This document shows positions 28,401 to 43,400 of a DNA stretch of 64,000 nt, piece by piece (within the stretch, counting starts at the first letter, position 1; every line of letters starts with the position of its first letter). The DNA lies in assembly GCA_009617715.1 (NCBI GenBank), contig VTFK01000055.1:558001-622000 (forward strand), written 5' to 3'. A model generated the notes under the pieces. That model did not search any database and had not been told where the DNA came from. It saw only the letters and a list, made by a program, of their open reading frames with translations. This DNA is from Plectrocnemia conspersa (Eukaryota > Arthropoda > Insecta > Trichoptera > Polycentropodidae). The translations under genes were made by a program, and so were the position numbers.

Positions 28401-31400
28401 TATAATATAAAGATTTTAAAAACTAATTTTGATACAACAATTATGAATGGTCCCGACATTAAAAAGCTTTATATTACTGAGCTTTATATTACGTGTTCCG
28501 TTTTATTAAGGAATTGTGAATAAAAAAAATATTCTGATACGAAAATCAGTAACTTAAGTTACAAATTACAACATTTTACCTCAGTTTAAAAAAAATAAAA
28601 TCTACTCATTCATAGTTTTATTAATTCTTTTATATATTTAGTTATATTTAAAAACTATTACTAAATTAATTCTATTGAAGTTTGATATTTAAAAAAATCA
28701 AGATGTTTTATAGTAAATTATATCATTTCACGTTTTATATATGTATGCTATATGAGGCCGCGTAGCGATAAGTTTTACTACTTACATACTTCAACATTTT
28801 TAACAAATAATATTATGTATTGTCCGTAATTAAAATATTAATAAGATGAAATATATACTAAAAATACCCCCCCCCCCCTTCTGTCCCTTTACCCACCTAC
28901 CCACAATTACATTTTTTGTGATATAGTTCGTAAACGAAGCACGTGTATTTTTAAATTAATTGTATCATTAAAAAATTATTTGGCTGCTACTAATTATTTA
29001 ATAAATCCTACAAATAAATATTCAAGAAATAAAATATGAACTATTTTACAACACTTTTTTCTTTAAAATATAAATAGAAAGCTTTTTTAAATTAAAAATA
29101 TTCTCAGTACACAGAAAAACAATTTTTGCCAATATTTTTATTATTAAAAGGCAAAACTATTGAATTTTACTGTAACATATAAAGTGTTTGACATATTTTA
29201 TAAAAACTATTTATTTTATAAAGCATTTAATGAAACACTCATATTCTTTAGTTACGACATAATTTTTTTATGATTTGACTTTTTAAATATAAAATATTGT
29301 AATTTAGTAAAAATTTTTAGTCACTACTTTTTTGGGTAAAAATTTATTATTATTAACCTTCTACAGTTAAACATTGAATTTAATTACACACTTTATATTT
29401 TTTTTATTGAATCGGCAGTATTTTATAAATTACAGTTTTACAGTATTTTACAGAAATATCATTTCTTATTACAATATCAAGGTTACATTTGATTGTGCTA
29501 GCTTTTTATTACCACGAATACTATATCGTACAAAAAAATATTATATCTGTGATACAGTCGTTTTGGAATGTTCTTCATTGCTATTAAACGAACAGTTTAA
29601 TCAGTAATTAAATTACTATGTTAGATTTGAATATGCAGTAAAAAAATTAAATAATCAAATCATGTTTATTAGTAATTAAAGTTAATTCTTTTAATGTTAT
29701 AAGAAAAGATTATATTTGAGTTCTTACTAATAAAAATGGTTAAGTAACTCTGTTCTTCTCTATAAGATTATAAGTGTAGCCCAGATAATCTACAAATAAA
29801 TGGAATGTGACATTTTGAAACATTTCGCAATCGCTTTGCTGCTTAGCACGTGAAATAACGTTACGAGCGCAAAGTGTTAAATCGTTGCGTGTCGCCTATT
29901 GCTTATTATTAAATTACCTGGGCGTGGAAAAGTGTTAAAAAACACTGTTTATATAAGTTATGCTACAATTTTTCGTTAATTTGACGTACTTATATAACAA
30001 TTGGGAAGTAAAACAAAGGGAAATCTAATCGCGATTATATAAAAATATTTAGTATAAAAAATATCGAAGATGTTAAACAGTGGTGGCGGCGCACTGAAAA
30101 ATTGTCATAACCTCATTTTTAATTATTATTATTACGTAAAACAATTGCCGTTTTACGACCCGCATGCTTTGCACACCGAATCGGATCGTTTACTATCGCA
30201 AAATTGCGCAAATAGAAATTGGCCTGAAAGGCCTGAAGAAACGCCGTAAAAATAATCGCGCGATAAGATTGCAAAACCAATCATAGAATCGAGAAGACTA
30301 TTGTACTACAGGGGGTACAATATAAACGTGACCGTTTGTGCTGTACAAAGTTGGCGTGACCAATTAAAGTGTGAGCTATTCATTTATTTATAAATGATAT
30401 GTACATAACAACCTTCGGCTCATGTTCATATGTGATGGTCATCTGGAAAATTGATTCAATGTGAAAAATATAAAAACATTGAACGTCTCGAGTTCTGATT
30501 AAATGGAACATCGTAAATCACACTTGATAAGGTTTCCAGATAAGATATCGATTTAAAATAATCTTAATAGCCAATTCATAAGTAATTAAATTAAATATAA
30601 TTAGACATCTGTACGGAATTTATGTTGTGTAGATAATTAGATAAAACATTACTCGATAGATATCATATTATAAATGAATATTTAGGAATAAAATATATTA
30701 TAAAAGTATTAGCAGTAAGTACATAAAGTAAACAATTAAAATAACAAACATAGCAACAAAAATATTCTAAAAATAAATGGTTCAAGTCTTGGCTAAATAT
30801 TTTTTTATTATATTTTGCTCCATATCATACACGTAAAATAAAACTATTTTATTTCTGTACATAATTTAAACTATCAGTTGATAATAACAAAACACAGTAT
30901 CTAAATTAATATGGATATATTCCGTCGAATATCAAGTATATATTGAAAGCATGGGACACAAAAAAAAACGTATCTTTTATACTTAATTTTTTTGCTTGAA
31001 ACACGATCGTGCGTTGCTATTTTAAATCATTCACTATTAAGTTAACGAACGTTACTGCAGAAAGTTATATCTTCTGGGATGAATATATATCAGGACCACC
31101 CATAATCGTTGCTAGGAAATCAGTAGCGAAAGACTAAAATAGTCGAGTAAAACTAATTGATTTGTTTGCCTTCTCTAGATCTTCATAAAAACAAAACAAT
31201 ATTGCCTATTTAAGTGGTGTTTGAATTGTAAATTCCCTTAAACAAGGCACTTAAAGGTCGGCGCAAAATGCAAAGGAATGCGGTGGATATTTTTTTTTAC
31301 CAAAACCTGGATTACAGATTTCATAAAATGACGACGTTGCCATTTTTATCTGTAATACTGTATAATAAGATCTGTGTAAGACAATTGTATAAGAGTCTGA

Positions 31401-34400
31401 TTACGCCCCAAATTATCAAAATTAGTCAAAATATTTATGACTGGAAAGATCATTGTACATTTTCTAAATCTAAAATATATTTAAATCAAAAGACAGCATT
31501 TATTAATTACTTTTTAAGAACTTCCAACTTCACTTGCACTAATTGGAGCTAAGTGGAATTGACTAAAACAACCCTGAAAAGCTCGAGATAAGTAGCCGCT
31601 TTTATGCGATCGTTTGATCTGGCCTAGATAAAGTCACTAAAATACCAAGAGCTTAACCCAATCTTTGGTATGACTTAGAGATTATGTAACGAAGTATTAC
31701 TGCATATCTAAAGTATTTTTTTAATTTACAAATATATTGTTTGATCTATTTACATTTTTCTCTTAATTTTTTAAACATAGTTAGGATGCCCGCCATTTTA
31801 AAACAATATAATAGATCAGTTTGAAAAACTTAACCAAGATACGTATAAAAGATGCAAAAACTCATTATTCATTTTCTAGTTATTTTTTTGTTATTAATCA
31901 TATATATCATTAATTTTATATTTATTTTTAATTTACTATTTAAAATTTTAATAATGACTTATCTAAAATAAAATCATAAAATATTAGAAAATACAAAATA
32001 AAATCTTTAGGTATTTAATTTTCTAAGTAAAAGATTCTCATTAAGCGAAACTATACTAAATCGCATCTAAGAAAGCAACAGCTTTCATTCTTCAACCTTC
32101 GAATATGGTCCAGCTATGCGATCACCTGAATTCTAAGAGTTCAAACTGATCTTTAAGAAGACTTGTATACTATGTGACATAGTATTATGGTAAGAACAGA
32201 CAGACAACTCTTTGTAACCATAAAAATAAACGCGTGCACCCTCAGGCTTTGCAAAATACAATTTTTTAAAGGAATTATTTATATTAACTCTAAAAAATCT
32301 AAAAACAAACCTATTTATATCATAGTTATTTAACTATAATATTAACACGCCACAAAAATCTAAATATCTAATCAGTGTTAATGCAATTTATAATGCTCAT
32401 ATGTTTATTTATTTTTAAATCTTCTGCTGTAAGCCCAAAGCGTTACAACGGGGTAAATCTGTACCAACTGGGTAAGTATTAACTAATATGTAAGTATTAA
32501 CCACCAGACTGAAAGTTTGGTAATCGGTGAAAAATTATGATATGTATTTTAATTTATATTCAATAGATGGTACTTTGCAGCTGGGATCGGTTTTATAAAA
32601 GCGCATTTTTATATATAAAATTTCGATGCTGCTGCCGTGGCTCAAACCCACAACCTCAGAGTTACTAGTCTGAAACGTTACGGACTGCGCTATTCCGTTC
32701 GTAAATATCTCACTATAAGCAAATTAAACTTCTATAGAAAATAATTTATATGAAAGTGGTACTCACTGTTGTCGTATGGGTGAAGTGATGATCGCGCTTC
32801 AAATCTGGTTGATTTTCAGATTCCTGTCGCTTTTCTTTAATACAATCAATCACATCCGGTGCTTTGGAATTTCCAGAGAACATTTTCCTATGAGCTTTTC
32901 TAAACTCATCCATCAACGCATCATGCTTATGTTTCTTCTCATCGTCCACTCCTTTCAATATCTTGTTTTTTCTAGACTCTTCCATTTGAGCGATGCATGA
33001 GCTTGTTTCTTTGGTTCTCTGTAAAATAAGTAAAATAAATAAAGCATATTAGTAACAAAACATTGGCAATTTTAAAACGTACCTGTGATCTTCTCTGCAG
33101 TTCTAAAGCGATAGCGCTGGATAAACTACTGGAAGAACTATTCGTTGCACTACCGCTATCGAAACTGCTATTCGACGGAACCTTTTTCAATGTAGGCTTA
33201 CTCACAGAGCATTCAATTTTGGTCACGTTATTATTTTCTTTAAATTCAAACTCGCTTCTGTGCACATCTACTACAACAGTTTTCTTGTCTGCTTTAGGAG
33301 AAACTATAATCTTTCTATCAATGCCTAAATTCTCCTCGGAAGGCAAAACGTAGTTCGTCTGTATCGTAGTTCCATTTTCTGATAGATTGATTATCGTCCT
33401 ATTTTGCGGTACCAATCTATCCTTTTCGAAGTTGGTATACACAGGCTTATGCATTTGAGTTTCGCAATAGTCGTTAGCGCATTCAGAGTCGCTCTCTTTG
33501 ATCGATATCTCTCTGTCCCACTCGAAGTTCCTGTGCTCCCATGTTTTGATTCTATACCTTCCACTGTCTAATTGTGTAAGTCTAAAAATAATTTTGATTA
33601 AGATATACATAATATATAAGATTGCATTTAATATACATACCTATCTTCTAGATCTAAACTTTCTTCTTTGACAATTGAAAGTCTTTTGTGATCCGAACTA
33701 GACGGACTTTGATCCCCGGTAGCGCTTGAGGCAGAACTGTTATATCCACTCGATTCACCTGGGAATAAATCTAGTCCTGCACCAGTCTTGATCCATAAAT
33801 CTAAGCGTTTGGCTTGTTTCATCAATGATACGGCCTAAATAAATATAAAAATATATATTAAAATTACTTTTAAATAAAAAACATCTTAATGTAGGGTTGT
33901 CATTAATATGATTATAATAAATTATAAGAAGAAAGAAAATCTCCTTTTTCCTAACTAAGATTGTTATAATATACAATTAATACAGTAAAGATTTTCCTAC
34001 GCAGAGCCCAATAAAATATGCTTTTGACAATTAAAAAGAGTCTGGTTTCGCTCCGAATCATCGGCATTAATCGGAAGATCAAAGACATTTGACTTTACCA
34101 ATTTTTCGATAAAAAACTGACGTACTAAATCACTTTAGTACGGAATTTACGTCCGTCACTACATTCAGAATTACCACTTTGCTTCTGATTATATCCGAAT
34201 TGGCAAGCGGAGCTACGCCAAATTGACCGAGGAAGACGATGAAAACAGCAGCTTTACTTCTATCGTTCGATCTGGCCTAGTCATATTAATCTCTAAATTT
34301 AGATACTATGTGGCGCAAAACTGCGTTAAGTTGATATTCAATATTGCAAAAATTATACGGCCAATTTTTAAACATATAAAATTAATTCAATGGATCATTA

Positions 34401-37400
34401 TTTCACTCTTAACTAACTTCATACGTTAAACATGAATCTGGGTGCTTATAATAATAATAATATATTAAAAATGCTGATGTAATGCAAAATATCTCAACAA
34501 TGTAATAACGCTTTATATTTCATATTACACAATAATTCTCATCATATTTTATACTAAAATTTAGATATATAATATATCAAATAATATAAAATTAAAATAA
34601 TTAAATATATGTATTTATTGACATATCTAAGTGAGATTAAACGAATTCCTGTCAAAATGTGTATATAAAAAAAATCTACAATTTACTATCATGCATTTTC
34701 TTTTTATTTATTAATTTATTAATTGGTAATCGTCTGTTACAACATGATAGGCGTTAGCCAATGTGTTAAAACTGGGTAAATAGCCATGCGCGTACGATGA
34801 GATACATTCCCTTTCGCTCGCTCCCGTGTTAAGTGATAAGGGCGTGCGTTACATGCGTTCCGCACGCCCTTATCACTTAACACGCGAGCGAGCGAAAGGG
34901 AATGTATCTCACCATACGCGCCTGGTAAATAAATAAAAAATAGTCTGTAAAGCAGTGACATTTATTTTAATTATTTTAAGCAATGATCAAAACTAATAAT
35001 AGATATATTATTTAATATACTATGCACGATCTAGCTTAATTTAATTATTCATTACGATATCCATCCGTAAGAATAGGAAAATTTAGGAAAACTTAATCCA
35101 TTAAAAATATAATTATATAATATTAATTAATTCTGTTCTTTCATACACTATAAACATTAAAAAAACACATTTCGAACCCAGAATTTTCAGGTATTCGTCA
35201 TTGAAGTTTATCTTATTTACTTGCTAAGGTGCAGTTTTTTAAACCAATTTTTGAGAAATCAAAAATAATATTATATTTCAATATTATAATATGTTGTAGT
35301 TTCGTTTAATTTATTAAATTTTGTATAAGAATAAATTATATAAATAGGCTTTGAAAAAAGCCATCTGTTGCTAAATAGAGTTACTATAAAATATCGTTTA
35401 TGATATTTTTATTAACACCACTCTCCAACAGATGTCTCACAAACAAAATAAATACAACAATCACCTTTTACCTAAACGTTAGCGTTGCATAACAGCAATT
35501 TTAGGTAATGATACGTAAAAAAACTCACTTCACCGAACTGTATGTCTCGGAAGTCAATTCCATTGCATTGCATAATTTGATCGCCAGGTCTAAGTCCGGA
35601 TTCTCTGGCAATTCCGTTTTCTTTTGTGAACTGCACAAAAATCCCAGGTCGCCAATCTGGTCCTTTGCAAATTCTATAAAATCATAAATACTAGTTAAAA
35701 AATGTATAAAACGTGGTTTTAAAGCGTGTAAATACTGACCCGCATCCTAATTTTGATCTTGAGGGAACGTATAGAGTCAATCGTACGTCCTTTGGTTTAT
35801 CGTCTTTGATGACTCCTATCAGAGGCGGTGAAGATCTAAGGATTGTCTCCGAATGAAGCATAGTTTCAGGTATCATCCTCCATGTCAAAGGATCGCTTGG
35901 TTTACTTTAAAATAATATCGATTATTAGTTTAAACTATTTTTTTGTATTAAAAAACAATTGTTAACTTACTCTTTGACCGGTATCATCCCCACGTCTGTA
36001 AAAATAAATAAAAGTAATGTTATTCTTTAGGAAACGTGACTCAGATGGTCAAAATCCGAACCATTACCCTCGACGCGAAGAGTTCAACGGTTGGTTGACC
36101 AAGTGTGATGTCTATTTCATACTTGGTAGTGTATAATGTATGTTTTTAAACGCGTTTAATATTTGCATTTTATTTCGCTCTTAATATCAAGTTCAAAGAA
36201 CTGCTCTATAAAGCTTAATTTGATTATATTATTTAATTAGCATGTGTTTTAGTGGTTTATATAATAAACTAATTTAAAAATAAAAATTATAAGTTATCAA
36301 AAAAAAATAATTAAACACAACCTAAATAATAATTAACATTGACATAATATTTAACCTTAACAATTTGTCACGGTTATAATGGAATAAGTTTCTCTGATCT
36401 AATTACCTTAAACCAATTAAACTTACCTAACCTAACTGGAAATAATAAAAAAGTAATAAAATTTCTCAATGTAATAAGCATTATTCAGTTTAAGAACGGT
36501 TAAAAAAATATTAACATTAGCAAAAATATATAGCATCGTTAATCTAATAAACAACTAGTTCTTGATAAATATAATGCAATAATATTATTATTTATTAAAG
36601 AACGTCTAAACGGAAATGGCATAGCTAAGTACTAGACCACAAGAAAAGCAATCGATAGAGTAATTATTTATTCAATACGAAATTACATATCAGAAACGAT
36701 ACCAGGAAAATTACGAATGAAAATATTGTATCAAAATTGCTTTCTTAGAAATATTTGGGCAACATTGTATGGATTATTATTTATTGTATTAGTAATTCTT
36801 TAAAAAATGTTACTCACGTCTGACTTTGAGTTTGAGGTAGTTGAGTCCAGAGATGAGGTTCAGTAGCTCCTTGTGCAAAGCGTCTCCAACCCTGAAGCCA
36901 TTGACCCTGACCACTTGGTCTCCGACCTGAAATTTATGAAACATAAAATATATAATAAAATTAGCAAATAATTGCAAACGATGTAATAAGTGACGAAAGC
37001 GTTAAAGACGTCCGTCGGCGTAAGATCATTTGTCACAATGTTGACAGACAATGGGTTCTGGTAAATATTAGACATAGTTTCGTATTGTTTACCGAACAAA
37101 CGATGGTTTTCCACACAAGCCGGCAAAAACGTAAGGCAATTAGTATGAGAGCTGTGCGATTCTGTCCGTAGAAAAGGAAAAGAAAAAACAGTCGAACAGA
37201 AATGATACGCATTGTTTTAATGTGAATATTAAAATTACACTAATTATAAAGGCATTCATAAGCTACTGAAAAAGTCGTAAATGAGTTAGATTTTATTGAA
37301 ATAATCTTCCATAAAATATATCGTGAACATACTTGTATTTATTACTTAAGTAATTAAATACTTCAACTGATTTTAGTCGTATCATTATTTTTTTATAATA

Positions 37401-40400
37401 ATATATAAATATCGTCAAATTTTTAATCAAAATAAAATCATTTTCATTACATATTAAATGATAATAAATCGCTACAAATTATTAACATACATTTTTAGTA
37501 TACATAGTATATTGTGTGCTAACTTATGCAATTTTTTCGGTTACATGAATAAACAGAATTTATCAAATCAGAACTGTGACAAAACAAAAGAACAAAACAA
37601 AAGAACAAACAGACTTTGAAATTCAGTATAGACTTCATCGACTTAGATTTTTGGAATCGAAGGATTCTGTCACTGCTTTTGATGTTATTGAACATGGAAC
37701 GACGCGAACAAAACCCGTGTTCTTGGTCTACTAGCGCTTGCTAACAGTGATTGTGAATATATGTTTCTATAAAAAAGTATATCAAACAACTTATTAAGTG
37801 CCGAAGAAACGGTGATCAGTTTGAAGTTTTCGATACAGGATTTATCACATTTTATTTAGATAGTGGTGACTTTCGTACGTCTCTACAATCATAAATCATC
37901 TTTTAACTAATCTAGAGAAGAAAACTCAGCTTTGAATGAATCACTATTTCTGCGTGAATAAATAATAAATATTTCTACTAGTGAAAATATAATTTATCTA
38001 ACATATATTATATATAATGAAATTATGAAATTATGTTGGGAAAATCTGTACCAACTGAGTCAATCAGATATAATGAATAAATTTATACAAATTCGAGTGC
38101 CGCTGTCGAGGCTCGAACCCGCAACCTCAGAGTTACTGGTCTGAAACGTTCCGGAATACGCTATTCCGTCCTTACATATATTTTGTTATATTTATTATTT
38201 CTATTTAATTATATTTTAGTATTTATAAAACTGTGCTTGCCATACGTATTTTTAAATAATTTAACTATAGAGGGTGATCCAACTTAAAAAACACAAATTT
38301 AAGGATATCTTTTTTTTTTTTTTATAATCAAACATTTTGTGTATTTTATTAATTTTAAAAATAATATCAAGTAAAAATCAACCACTGGATCTTTTGCAAC
38401 AGTCGAACTTTTCGATGTAACTTGGCTATAACTTGGCGGATGTTGGTTTTTAGGTGCTCTAACGTTTCGGGTTTGTTGGCGTAGACACGATCAAAGTGTA
38501 ATCCCATAAAAAATCTAACGGCATTAAATCGCATGATCTTGGCGGAATTCATAAATTGTATATTTTTATTTTTATTGTAGTAAATATACATTGACAATAA
38601 AAACATAAAAATATAACTTAAAAAAATCATTACCAGGGTCAAAAAACGAAATAATCGAGTACATGCAGAAGAATACAATTTTTATTATTACTTGATTAAC
38701 ATTATCCGTAATTCTTCGTGCTTTTGTAATTTGATAAGCGTAAGTCTAATGCGTTACAATGGGTAATGGGTAAGTCAATCAGACATAATAAAAACCTATA
38801 ATAAAGTATTATATAATCATCAGACTAAAATTAGTATATGCAATATATTTTATAATTAATAGATATCATATAATTTATAATCAAAAAATTTAGTCTGCTG
38901 CCGAGGCTCGAATCCGTGGCCTCTGGAATACTAGTCTAAGACCTTACAGACTACACTATTCGAACTTTAATGACTTGATTAATTAGAGAGACCCGGAATC
39001 TTCATAAAAATTACATAAACATAATTTTATTCAACGTCAAAGCAAATTAATTTTTCAAATTGTGCACAAAAACATTACAAAAAAACGGTAAATAATAATT
39101 AAATATAATTTAAATATTTTGGCGGGGTTCTAAAGAATAAGAATATTATTGTGGATATATAGAAGATGATAATTTTTACTAGTGATTATTTTACTATTAC
39201 TAGAAAACTGTTTTTGAATATATTTACATAAATAGATCAGAAATTGGTTCATCAGAAAGAGTATATAAATACAACATTACCAGACGTAAAAGCGATTAAA
39301 TTTGTACTTATAGCAAACTCGTATTATTAACCCTTGCCGCTCGTAAGGTGCGTGAGACGCACCATCGCTTGGGTCTATATTACTCGTAAGGTGCGTCAGG
39401 CGCACCATTTCAATTAATGAAATATAACGTCGATTTTTGAGTATTTCTTGAGCATGTTTTGAATGGCGTTTTTGCAGTGTTGTAGACAAGACTTTCAAGA
39501 AGCATATCTTATCAAAAAAATGTCATTTTTACTTGAATCAAGCCGAGAAGAGCTCATTTATCGCGATAAGTCGGGGTTTTTTTGATGACTAAATGCAGAT
39601 GTGCCGTAGATTTCTTCGAAGACAATGGTTGGCGATCGTCCTTCGGTAGACACGCGTCGGTGACATTTTTATTGCCTATTGGGTTTTTGATGGTGTCCAT
39701 AATTTGTGTCTAAGTAAAACTATAGTGATTAATAATTTTGTTTTAATTACTTATTTTTTCATTTTTTTAAATTTTATTGTGAAATTTTTTTTTTAATTTT
39801 ATTGTAAAAAAAACAGTGCTATCGCTGAATATAGTGATTGTAAAAATAAAAAAAAATTTTAGTGAATTTTTTTTTTATCTTTACAATCACTATATTCAGC
39901 GATAGCACATATTAGTAAAATATTAGTAAATAAGGTATAGATAAATTCATATAGGATTAATAAAAACATATTTCAACTGGGCCCTGAAAAGTGACGATGC
40001 AATTTTTTATTTAGTTTGCGATAGCATTTCTGATTATTGTAAGCTTTGCAGAATCATAACGCGTCAGACTTGTTTAAATTATCTAAGCAGCTTCGTCGAA
40101 ATCGCTTCTCAAACTTTCAAATTTCCCAACACAATATATGACGCATGTTTCTATTGATTTGATAAATTTCCCGGAAAACTCTCTTTATTTATTATTTATA
40201 TATATATGCTGACAATTATCGAATAGTAATTATCTCGGTTCCCATGAGCTCATAATTGGTTTCTTGGATCCCTCGAGAGACGTTAGTGTGTCGCTTTCTT
40301 GTCTCAGGCTTCCTATTCGCGATTCATCATCGTCTCTCCGCAGGAAGCCGCCGGCATTCGCTGCATAGGCAGCTGCCTAGCTCGTAGGTAATTTGCCACT

Positions 40401-43400
40401 TTTTGCCAGCCGGCCCACTTGTTTCGCGGCCCTGCTTAGGAAATAAAACAGCCGACAAATCGAATCGCATTCCCCGACGAGACGAAGGGCGATCCGGTCC
40501 GCTTCTCGAACTGTGGCGCGCGCGATCGAAACTGGTTTCGCGTTGATTTATCTGCGAAACAGCCGATAAAGCATAGATGTACCAGTACAGCTGTGCATTC
40601 CACTCTAGGATCGAGATGCAGATATCGAAGCGTGTTATCCTATATGCACCGATGAGTTACGCTTCTGTTCTGTCTGTATGTCCACAATTATTTAAAAAAA
40701 TATTGTCAGGTTAAAACGCAACTTTCTCCATTGTATTATATACATCTTTAAGATGATTTATAGTAGAGATGAGCATCATTTTTAGGTCTGCCGTTTACTT
40801 GATGTTTAAAAGATTGTGAGTGATCAGGTCTACTTCGATGCTCCTCCAACTACTGTGACTAGCCAGAGTAATATTTTCCTATTCAAAAAACGTATTGTTG
40901 TACAATCAAAACTTGAGAAAGAAAAACCTAATGAGAATCAACAAAATAACAATTGGAAAAATAAATTGAAAAACTTTAAAAATAAAATAAGTTTTCCATA
41001 ATTTTGTATAAGAATATCTAACAATTGTAAAAGCAGTCCTTTTAGGATAGCAGACATTTTTGCGATAAAGGGTTTTTTATCATAACTGATATTTAAAAAT
41101 AAAACAAGCACTTTAAAGAAACAGATATCACATCTATCTACCGAGAAAGTAATTTCAAAACTCTTGCAAAAATAATAATTTATAGTATTAATAACTTTGC
41201 ATCCGCAAGTTTTAAACATTATTTTAATTTAATCATAATGATAATGCATATTCTTTATATTTATTTATTTAATACAAATAAACTTAAATCAACGTTAGAC
41301 TCTTCGGTCCAAATGCTTTTCTACCAATCTCTAAGTGTCCAACCTCGGAGGGCACCCCGACAAAGCCGCGCAAAGTCAAAACAAAGTTCATTTTATAACA
41401 TGGTTTTTATTTATTAATAATTACAAAAATATATATAGGAAAAGGGAGGCGTCTCGCTACCGCTCGCGCCGACTTTCACTGTAGAACCAAACAACCTAAC
41501 CTTTTTTTAATGATATTGTATTGATTTATTTTCATTTCGGTATATTTTGTAACTGTCTAGCATCATCCAATCTATGACTAACTGTTCAAAAAGCGAATTA
41601 CTAGTGATAGAGCTGTCCACAAAATAAAATAATTAAAATTAAAAAAAATCATTTTCTTTCATTTTATTCAATTTTATAATTTTGATTTGCGCGGAAATGT
41701 CGGCGCGGCTTTATCGTCGCGGCAATGTCGGGGTTGTATTGCGCGGGATTGTCTTACGCGGCTTAGTCGGCGCGGGATTGTCCGGCGCGGCTTTGTCGGG
41801 TCCCCACCTCGGAGTTACTGAGCTTATCTTTATATTTTTATACTTTTGAGTTGGCCGTTTTGTAAATATATGGATCTAAATTTGCAGACATTTGATTCGA
41901 TAGTTTTGAAGACGTTTTCTGATGTTGTTTTAAATCAGTCAGAAAGTTATTTACTTTTTAACTTATTACCAACATTTATAAATTATTTATACAATATAAA
42001 AAATAATAATATAAGAATGAAATAACAGAAATTTAATAAATAAAACACGTAACTGAAAAGTCGCTTTCTCCAAATTGAACAATTCGTATCAAATTCGTTG
42101 GTATTTTATCGGAATTCTAGTGGAAACTACTTACTAAACATATTTTGAAATATCAATGGTTTATGATATACATTTAAAGTTCATCTTTAGTGTATTTGTT
42201 TTTGTTTAACGGATAGAAATGGATAGAATAGGACCTTTTTTAATTATTTCTATAGCATTAACGGTTCATGCGAAATCAGCATTCAAATTGTACGTTTTTT
42301 TGGTCCACTATATATGGCTTTTTAAGTACTCGTTGGTCGTCAATGAACGCATTGAATGAAGCTACAGTACATTGAGCAGAATCAATGTCAATTTCTACAG
42401 TCCACTCTAGAAATACATGATCTCATCGATCGAGACAATACACCTGAAATCGTGATCGTGCCGTACGCACGAGACAGGCATTTGGCGGTCAAGGGCGGAA
42501 GTAAGAGTGCGTAGCAATAATTGAGAAGAAATGTGCACGAAGTGGAAGAAGAAGTGGGTCCGTCGAGTGACCGAGATTCGCGTTGACAGGTGGAACTTTC
42601 GTCGAAAGCACGCACTGGGTCACCACTTTTGCTCGAGTCGAGGCTTTGATGGGAAACGCACACATTGTTCTTCATCATCAACATCATCAACCGTGCAATA
42701 TTTTCATTAATAACATCCAGAAAAGAATAATATAATGCATCGAGATAGTGACCCGCTTCTCATTTACTTTCTTCGCAGCCGTGGGAACTCGCCTACGCCC
42801 ATCTTCATATCATAATCAATTAAAGTGATGACCCACAATAGGTGTGACAACTTGTGTATACGTAACTCGTCGATTGGTGCGTGTATTAATGTTCCAGAGA
42901 AGAGTCACACGAGCGAAAAGATCGCGAATCACTGGCACGTGGCGTAAAGTTTTCATTAAACGATAATTAAACGCAGACTAAGTGCGTGGTTGTGAAACAA
43001 AACTAATTTTAAAATTTAAATATGAAAAATAAATAAACTATGTCTTGGTAGTAATGTAATCTATGTTTTAGTTAAATTAGTGTGAGAATTCTTAATTTTC
43101 GCACATTTATATTATTGCTAAAACCACCTAAAGTAAAAAAATATTAATAATAATATTTTCAATAGCACCATATGGAATATTATAATATAATGAACCATAA
43201 TAGATTAACAAAGAAAATAGATGTGACGATTTAAAAATACAATAAAGTCGCATTTTTTAGATATCATCAATTAATATATATATAGTAATTTCTAACAATT
43301 TTGCTTTGGCAAAATACTAAAAAATAATTTTATCATATTAGTTGATTTTGGCTTTATTTATAAATATAATGTTTGATGTATAAAATCTAAATTTGTAGTG

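Noticed and set aside
42388..42690. 100-codon minus-strand frame
   Set aside because: No domain, odd composition (Met/Ser/Cys-rich start) and no splice context. It lies in a GC-richer non-coding island where chance frames are longer.
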